Source: UBA5436 sp050951845 (lineage in GTDB: Bacteria; Bacillota; Clostridia; Saccharofermentanales; DTU023). From it: a stretch of 64,000 bases of DNA. The position numbers and the translations under genes are program-made. The notes beneath the pieces are model-generated. The model was given only the letters and a program-made list of their open reading frames with translations. It searched no databases and was not told where the DNA came from. This document shows positions 59,579 to 64,000 of this stretch, piece by piece (position 1 is the first letter of the stretch; every line of letters starts with the position of its first letter). The stretch lies in assembly GCA_050951845.1 (NCBI GenBank), contig JBMNJV010000001.1, forward strand, positions 806,001 through 870,000, written 5' to 3'.

Positions 59579-61519
59579 ATGAAAAAATCAGATTTAAAAA
59601 CGGATATTTGGTATGCAGGTAAATACGATGTAATTGTTGTCGGAGCCGGTCATGCAGGTGTAGAAGCCGCTTTTGCCGCTGCCAGATTAGGTATGAAAAC
59701 CGCTCTTTTTACAATGACTTTGGAGAGTATTGCCAATTTACCATGTAATCCGAATATCGGCGGTACGGCTAAAGGTCAGCTGGTGCGTGAGATAGATGCT
59801 TTGGGCGGTGAAATGGGTAAAGCTGCGGATTTACATACGATTCAATTCCGTTTGCTTAATTCATCAAAAGGCCCTGCTGTTGTTTCTTCACGTGCACAAA
59901 TCGACCGTAAAGCTTATCAGGCTGAAATTAAACATCGATTGGAGCAACAGGAGAATCTTTACCTGATTCAATCTGAAATTGTTGATTTAATCTATGAAAA
60001 TTCCGCAGCGGATAATAAATTTGAAATATGTGGTGCTATTGCTAAAGACGGTATGCACTATTCGGCACAAAAAACAATAATTGCCAGCGGTACCTTTTTG
60101 GAGAGTAAAGTTATTATCGGGGATGCAATTTATGATAGCGGCCCGGACGGATTATCAGCCGCACACGGTTTGAGCAATGCTTTACGCGAACTGCAGATTC
60201 CGATCAAACGCTTTAAGACCGGCACTCCGGTCAGAATCAACGGGCGTTCAATTGATTATAGTCAATGTGAAGTTCAAGGCAACGATGAAATTTCATTGCC
60301 GTTCAGTTTTGAAAATGAAAGTGATCCGAATTGGGAACCAAAAGCAAAATTACCTTGCTATATGACTTGGACCAGTAAAGCAACCCAAGAGCTTTTTATG
60401 AATAATATTGACCGCTCTCCGCTTTACAGCGGTGTGATCAAAGGTCCCGGTCCGCGTTATTGTCCGTCTTTGGAAGATAAATATGTAAAATTTCCTCATC
60501 ATGAAGTACATCACGTTTTTATTGAGCCGACCGGACTGGGTACGGATGAATATTATGCTGCAGGACTTTCCAGCTCAATGCCGCAAGATGTGCAGCATAA
60601 AATGTTAAAAACAATTTCCGGTTTGGAAAAAGCGGAAATCATGCGGATCGGATATGCGATTGAATATGATTTAATTGATCCCACTTCTTTAAAATTATCG
60701 TTGGAATCAAAAACGGTCAAAGGTTTATATTTCGCCGGACAAGTCAACGGATCTTCAGGTTATGAAGAAGCTGCCGGCATGGGTTTGATTGCCGGAATCA
60801 ATGCTGCCCGGGCAATTACCGGTCAGGAACCGGTTATCTTAAAACGATCCGATGCCTATATCGGAGTTTTGATTGATGATTTGGTGACAAAAGGCACCAA
60901 TGAGCCGTATCGCATGATGACCGGCCGTGCAGAGTATCGTTTAATTCTGCGTCAGGATAATGCAGATCGCCGTTTAACTGAACTGGGTTATCAAATAGGC
61001 CTGATTTCCGAAGAACGTTATCGTGCATTTCAAGAGAAAGTTAAGCGAGTTGATGCCGAGATTGAGCGTTTTCATCAAACGAGAATTCCTTATGCCGGAG
61101 CTTTGAGTGAATTGTTGGCTGCTAAAAACAGTGCAATCAAGACCGGTAATGTCAGTTTGGCTGAACTGTTACGCAGACCGGAAATCAAATACGCGGATTT
61201 GGCATCTGTCGATCCGAATCGACCTGCTCTCACTTATGCCGAAAGTTTCAGTGTTGAAGTTGAGATTAAATATGCAGGATATATCAAGGTCGAGCAGGAG
61301 AGGATCGAACGTTTTCAGAAAATGGAAAAACGGAAAATACCTGAAAACATGGATTTTATGGCAATTTCCGGATTAAGGGAAGAAGCAAAGCAAAAACTTA
61401 CAGCTTTAAGACCTTTATCGGTAGGTCAGGCTAGTCGTATTTCCGGAGTTTCACCGGCGGATATTTCTGTTTTATTGGTGGCACTGGAAGAGCAAGTCCG
61501 CAGACAGAATCAGACATAA
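59579..61519 (+). CDS. mnmG: tRNA uridine-5-carboxymethylaminomethyl synthesis enzyme MnmG
   Basis: The 646-residue FAD protein is the partner of MnmE. The dinucleotide-binding motif is VIVVGAGHAGVEAAFAAARLG (about residues 18-38), with CNPNIGGTAKGQLVREIDALGG, FKTGTPVRI, YCPSLEDKYVKFP, LYFAGQVNGSSGYEEAAGMG and LRPLSVGQASRISGVSPADIS following. It lies 81 bp after mnmE on the same strand and completes the usual mnmE-mnmG-rsmG order. Confidence 0.97.
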   Translation: MKKSDLKTDIWYAGKYDVIVVGAGHAGVEAAFAAARLGMKTALFTMTLESIANLPCNPNIGGTAKGQLVREIDALGGEMGKAADLHTIQFRLLNSSKGPAVVSSRAQIDRKAYQAEIKHRLEQQENLYLIQSEIVDLIYENSAADNKFEICGAIAKDGMHYSAQKTIIASGTFLESKVIIGDAIYDSGPDGLSAAHGLSNALRELQIPIKRFKTGTPVRINGRSIDYSQCEVQGNDEISLPFSFENESDPNWEPKAKLPCYMTWTSKATQELFMNNIDRSPLYSGVIKGPGPRYCPSLEDKYVKFPHHEVHHVFIEPTGLGTDEYYAAGLSSSMPQDVQHKMLKTISGLEKAEIMRIGYAIEYDLIDPTSLKLSLESKTVKGLYFAGQVNGSSGYEEAAGMGLIAGINAARAITGQEPVILKRSDAYIGVLIDDLVTKGTNEPYRMMTGRAEYRLILRQDNADRRLTELGYQIGLISEERYRAFQEKVKRVDAEIERFHQTRIPYAGALSELLAAKNSAIKTGNVSLAELLRRPEIKYADLASVDPNRPALTYAESFSVEVEIKYAGYIKVEQERIERFQKMEKRKIPENMDFMAISGLREEAKQKLTALRPLSVGQASRISGVSPADISVLLVALEEQVRRQNQT

Positions 61520-61533
61520 ATCGGAGTCAGGTT

Positions 61534-62271
61534 GTGACAGATCAATTAAAACAAAATTTATACAGTGAATTTGACAACATTTTAAGCTGTTGTGAATTTA
61601 CTTTTTCGGAACAGACAAAAAGACTGTTTGTACAATATTTTTATGATTTACTCAAAAAAAATGAAGTGATGAATCTGACTGCAATTACCGACCCCCGATC
61701 AGTTGCTGAACTACATTTATTTGACAGTTTGACCTTATTATCGGTTTTGCCGCCGGATTGCGATTTGAAATTAATTGATGTCGGTACGGGAGCCGGTTTG
61801 CCCGGAATTCCGTTAAAAATAGCCCGGCCTGAAATTAATCTTTGTATGCTTGATGCAACAAAAAAACGTCTGAATTTTTTAGATGAATGTTTAACTAAAT
61901 TAGACTTACCTGGAAAAACTCAATTGGTTCATGCCAGAGCGGAAGATGCTGCCCGAAAGCCTGAATTGCGTGAGAAATTTGACGTAGCAACTGCCAGAGC
62001 CGTTGCGCCGCTTAATGTTTTAGCAGAGTATTGTCTTCCCTTTGTCAAACCGGACGGTTATTTTATTGCGATGAAAGGCCAGGCCGCTCCGGAAATCGAA
62101 CAAGCTGAAAAAGCAATTAATCTTTTGGGCGGTGATATTGCCGATGTTTGGCAATTGACATTGCCGATCAGCGGTGCTGAACGCAGCCTGATTTTAATTC
62201 AAAAAATTGCTGCAACACCGAATCGCTTTCCGCGTAAAGCAGGGACACCGAAATCTGATCCTTTAATATAA
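61534..62271 (+). CDS. rsmG: 16S rRNA (guanine-N7) methyltransferase RsmG
   Basis: RsmG methylates G527 of 16S rRNA. The 245-residue product has NEVMNLTAITDP, HLFDSLTLL, the SAM-binding LIDVGTGAGLPGIPLKIARPE and VATARAVAPLNVLAEYCLPF. The start is GTG at 61534, 14 bp after mnmG, with GGAGTCAGG upstream. The last residues (SDPLI) and the stop are encoded by the first unit of a 25-bp direct repeat that continues downstream. Confidence 0.95.
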   Translation: MTDQLKQNLYSEFDNILSCCEFTFSEQTKRLFVQYFYDLLKKNEVMNLTAITDPRSVAELHLFDSLTLLSVLPPDCDLKLIDVGTGAGLPGIPLKIARPEINLCMLDATKKRLNFLDECLTKLDLPGKTQLVHARAEDAARKPELREKFDVATARAVAPLNVLAEYCLPFVKPDGYFIAMKGQAAPEIEQAEKAINLLGGDIADVWQLTLPISGAERSLILIQKIAATPNRFPRKAGTPKSDPLI

Positions 62272-62337
62272 ATTCTAATCTGATCCTTTAATATAAACTC
62301 TAATCTGATCCTTTCTGATCCTTTAATATAAATTCTT
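62254..62337. repeat. 25-bp direct repeats overlapping the end of rsmG
   Basis: TCTGATCCTTTAATATAAATTCTAA at 62254 is repeated at 62279 with one change, partly at 62304 (11 bp), and again at about 62315. The first copy contains the rsmG stop codon. The stretch from 62338 to 62555 is AT-rich and shows no gene. Confidence 0.85.
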
Positions 62338-62555
62338 TAATAAATAAATATATTGTGATTTGAATCACTGCATAACTATTTTATATTTCGTAAACTGAAT
62401 TTGAATCTAAACGAAAACGAATTAGAGTAAGAATTATTTATCAATAATTATAAATCAAATCGTTATGACTTAGAACCCGGCGACTTAGAATAATTATTAT
62501 CAAAACAGAATATTTTTCGTACTGGTAATCTCCCCCGATTATCTCAACGTCAGAA

Positions 62556-62590
62556 AACCGTAGAATTTGATTCTGCGGTTTTCGCATTTT
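62556..62590 (+). terminator. Terminator-like hairpin downstream of rsmG
   Basis: AACCGTAGAAT and ATTCTGCGGTT form an 11-bp stem with one mismatch and a TTG loop, followed by TTCGCATTTT. It is about 285 bp after rsmG, so it may end that operon or belong to an older insertion. Confidence 0.6.
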
Positions 62591-62595
62591 AGTAA

Positions 62596-62694
62596 CATGG
62601 GGAGCGACTATCCGCAGCGCCGGAGTTTTTGACAGGAACACCTTTCGGTAAATGGTTTAGTGTCAAAAATGACGGTCATGGGGAGCGACTATTG
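62596..62694. repeat. 16-bp direct repeat pair next to the insertion sequence
   Basis: CATGGGGAGCGACTAT occurs at 62596-62611 and 62679-62694. The second copy ends exactly where the insertion sequence begins. The 67 bp between the copies contain TTTTTGACAGGAACACC and GTGTCAAAAATGACGG and look like the end of a different, older mobile element, but this is not certain. Confidence 0.65.
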
Positions 62695-62737
62695 AGCTGC
62701 CCCCCAAAACCCGGACTCAAAGAAAGGGTTTTTAATA

Positions 62738-63319
62738 ATGAGCAGAAAAAACAAATCGTATAAGTTTGAACTTAAATTGAAGGTAGTGTTAGCGTATCTA
62801 AATGGTGAAGGAAGTCATGAGTCATTGGCGAAAAAATATGGAATAGCAACGGAAGCTTCTATAAGAAAATGGGTTTATGACTATCGTCAATATGGAGCAG
62901 ATGGCCTTAGAAAAGTAATGAAAAAAAACTCATATAGTGGAGAATATAAGCTATCTGTACTACAATACAGAAAATTACACGAATTAACCTATAAAGAGAC
63001 GGCCCGCCATTTTAAAATTAAGAATTTTGGTATGATCAAGAATTGGCAGAATCGGTATGACAAAGAAGGCATGGCCGGTCTGCAAAGTAAAAAGAGAAAA
63101 CAAACCAAGGAAGATATGTTAGATAAAAAAACAACCAACCAATCGGATCAAGTAAAGGATGCAATAGTGGAAGAACCATTAAGTGATTCAGAGCGTCAAG
63201 AACTGAAACGATTAAGAAAAGAAAATGAATTTCTAAAAGTGAGTTTGGCCTATGAAAAAAAGTTGCAAGCCTTAATTCACGAAGAAAATTTAGAAGCAAA
63301 GAAAAAACGAAACTGGTAA
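62738..63319 (+). CDS. IS3-family transposase OrfA (helix-turn-helix protein)
   Basis: The 193-residue protein has two winged or simple helix-turn-helix units: FELKLKVVLAYLNGEGSHES...ASIRKWVYDYRQYG and YKLSVLQYRKLHELTYKETARHF...MIKNWQNRYDKEGMAGL. A basic linker and a leucine-zipper-like coiled coil (ELKRLRKENEFLKVSLAYEKKL) follow, as in IS150 OrfA. It binds the IS ends and, by -1 frameshifting on the A6 run at 63302-63307, probably also forms the N-terminal part of the OrfAB transposase. The stop is TAA at 63317-63319. Confidence 0.9.
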   Translation: MSRKNKSYKFELKLKVVLAYLNGEGSHESLAKKYGIATEASIRKWVYDYRQYGADGLRKVMKKNSYSGEYKLSVLQYRKLHELTYKETARHFKIKNFGMIKNWQNRYDKEGMAGLQSKKRKQTKEDMLDKKTTNQSDQVKDAIVEEPLSDSERQELKRLRKENEFLKVSLAYEKKLQALIHEENLEAKKKRNW

Positions 63320-64000
63320 TGGAATTAAGGCAAGAAAATCCAGAAATGCAGTTATCCAGCTTATTAGAAATAGCCGATTTACCTAAAAGCTCATTCTATG
63401 AATGGACCCATAAATGGAATACATCGGAAAGCAAAGATGCTGAAATGATCACGGCTATCCGCAATATAATTGAGGAAGCCAAGGATACCTATGGGTATCG
63501 CAGGGTGACGATAGCTTTGAAAAAACGAGGATGTGTTGTGAACCATAAACGTGTATTACGAATCATGAAAGAAAACAACCTGCTATGTCAAACGTATGGA
63601 AAAAAGAATCGAAAATACAGCTCCTATAAAGGCAAGGTAGGCAAGATAGCTGACAATAAATTAAAACGAGATTTCAAGGCAGATTCTATGTACGAAAAAT
63701 GGGTTACTGATGTCACAGAGTTTAAACTTCCGGGAATAGAACAGAAATTATTCCTATCACCCATCATGGATTTATACAACAGAGAAATCGTCTCTTTCAG
63801 TCTTTCTACAAGTCCATCGGTTAAGTTTACGAAAAAAGCCCTGCAAGAAGCTATTAAGAAGCTACCGGCTCAACATGATTTAACTATACATTCGGATCAA
63901 GGTTTTCAATATCAGCATAAAGCATGGACAGACTGTTTAGAACAAAATCAAATTGAACAAAGTATGTCAAGAAAAGGAAACTGTATCGATAACTCTCCTA
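63319..64000 (+). CDS. IS3-family transposase OrfB (DDE integrase), partial
   Basis: This frame is -1 relative to OrfA and its ATG overlaps the OrfA stop by 1 nt. It is open to the window edge (227 codons). It starts MELRQENPEMQLSSLLEIAD, with an HTH_21-like region (DTYGYRRVTIALKKRGCVVN), then the rve catalytic core: WVTDVTEF (first Asp), TIHSDQGFQY (second Asp) and SMSRKGNCIDNSP, just before the expected Glu, which lies outside. Within the window the coding sequence is undamaged. Confidence 0.92.
   Translation, partial: MELRQENPEMQLSSLLEIADLPKSSFYEWTHKWNTSESKDAEMITAIRNIIEEAKDTYGYRRVTIALKKRGCVVNHKRVLRIMKENNLLCQTYGKKNRKYSSYKGKVGKIADNKLKRDFKADSMYEKWVTDVTEFKLPGIEQKLFLSPIMDLYNREIVSFSLSTSPSVKFTKKALQEAIKKLPAQHDLTIHSDQGFQYQHKAWTDCLEQNQIEQSMSRKGNCIDNSP

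Larger units (their letters stand above)
62695..64000 (+). mobile_element. IS3-family (IS150-group) insertion sequence, right end outside the window
   Basis: The left end reads TGAGCTGCCCCCCAAAACCC and resembles IS150-group terminal repeats, which start TG and have a C-run followed by AAAA. Two overlapping frames in the typical IS3 arrangement follow. The right terminal repeat and target duplication lie beyond 64000. Confidence 0.82.

Overview
The window looks like chromosomal DNA of a low-GC, Gram-positive anaerobe of the Bacillota, probably class Clostridia. The grounds are pyruvate formate-lyase, a clostridial-type large PurL, a MetH whose reactivation domain is a separate gene, an LPXTG-type surface protein, strong AGGAGG ribosome binding sites and the rpmH-rnpA-yidD-yidC-jag-mnmE-mnmG-rsmG cluster. 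The exact genus cannot be read from the sequence.

Layout. 1-3.9 kb (minus): pyruvate formate-lyase (pflB) and its activase, which is fused in frame to a CRP/FNR-type regulator that runs off the left edge; a GTGAT-N4-ATCAC operator lies upstream of pflB. 4.4-10.2 kb: two tandem paralogous secreted proteins (heptad or Glu/Thr-rich stalk, BspA-like leucine-rich repeats, SH3-like repeats). 10.4-20 kb: a ykkC-class (probably PRPP) riboswitch followed by purC-purL-purE-purF-purM-purN-purD. Both amidotransferase parts of this operon, in PurF and PurL, have lost their catalytic cysteine and other active-site residues. 20-25.2 kb: B12-dependent methionine synthase with separate activation protein, and a homocysteine methyltransferase/methylene-THF reductase fusion. 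25.3-30.6 kb: LPXTG-type surface protein, serine hydrolase, Nudix, GNAT, DNA glycosylase and nitroreductase genes. 30.8-33.4 kb: AEC transporter, then an AAA/DUF4143 ATPase bracketed on both sides by short palindromic repeats, three of them phased at exactly 32 bp. 33.4-39.3 kb (minus): CotH, DUF4956 and VTC genes plus two tandem RsgI-like lipoproteins produced by a duplication that left a VTC pseudogene and copied the tRNA-Arg terminator. 39.7-45.4 kb: metA, tig (with a His-rich tail), clpP, clpX, HAD phosphatase. 45.7-52.2 kb: kinase-like protein, folB-folK fusion, and a polyamine set (speD, speA-like, speE, speB). 52.3-55.3 kb: metG with a small leader ORF, tatD, an unknown basic protein. 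55.4-62.3 kb: rpmH to rsmG. 62.7-64 kb: an IS3/IS150-type insertion sequence cut by the right edge.

How the genes fit together: purine synthesis, folate (folBK), methionine/one-carbon (metA, metH, MTHFR) and S-adenosylmethionine-consuming polyamine synthesis are well represented. The most unusual signals are the PflA-CRP fusion, the twin loss of glutaminase sites in PurF and PurL, and the repeat-bracketed ATPase. Genes were assigned from recalled family motifs, without database searches.
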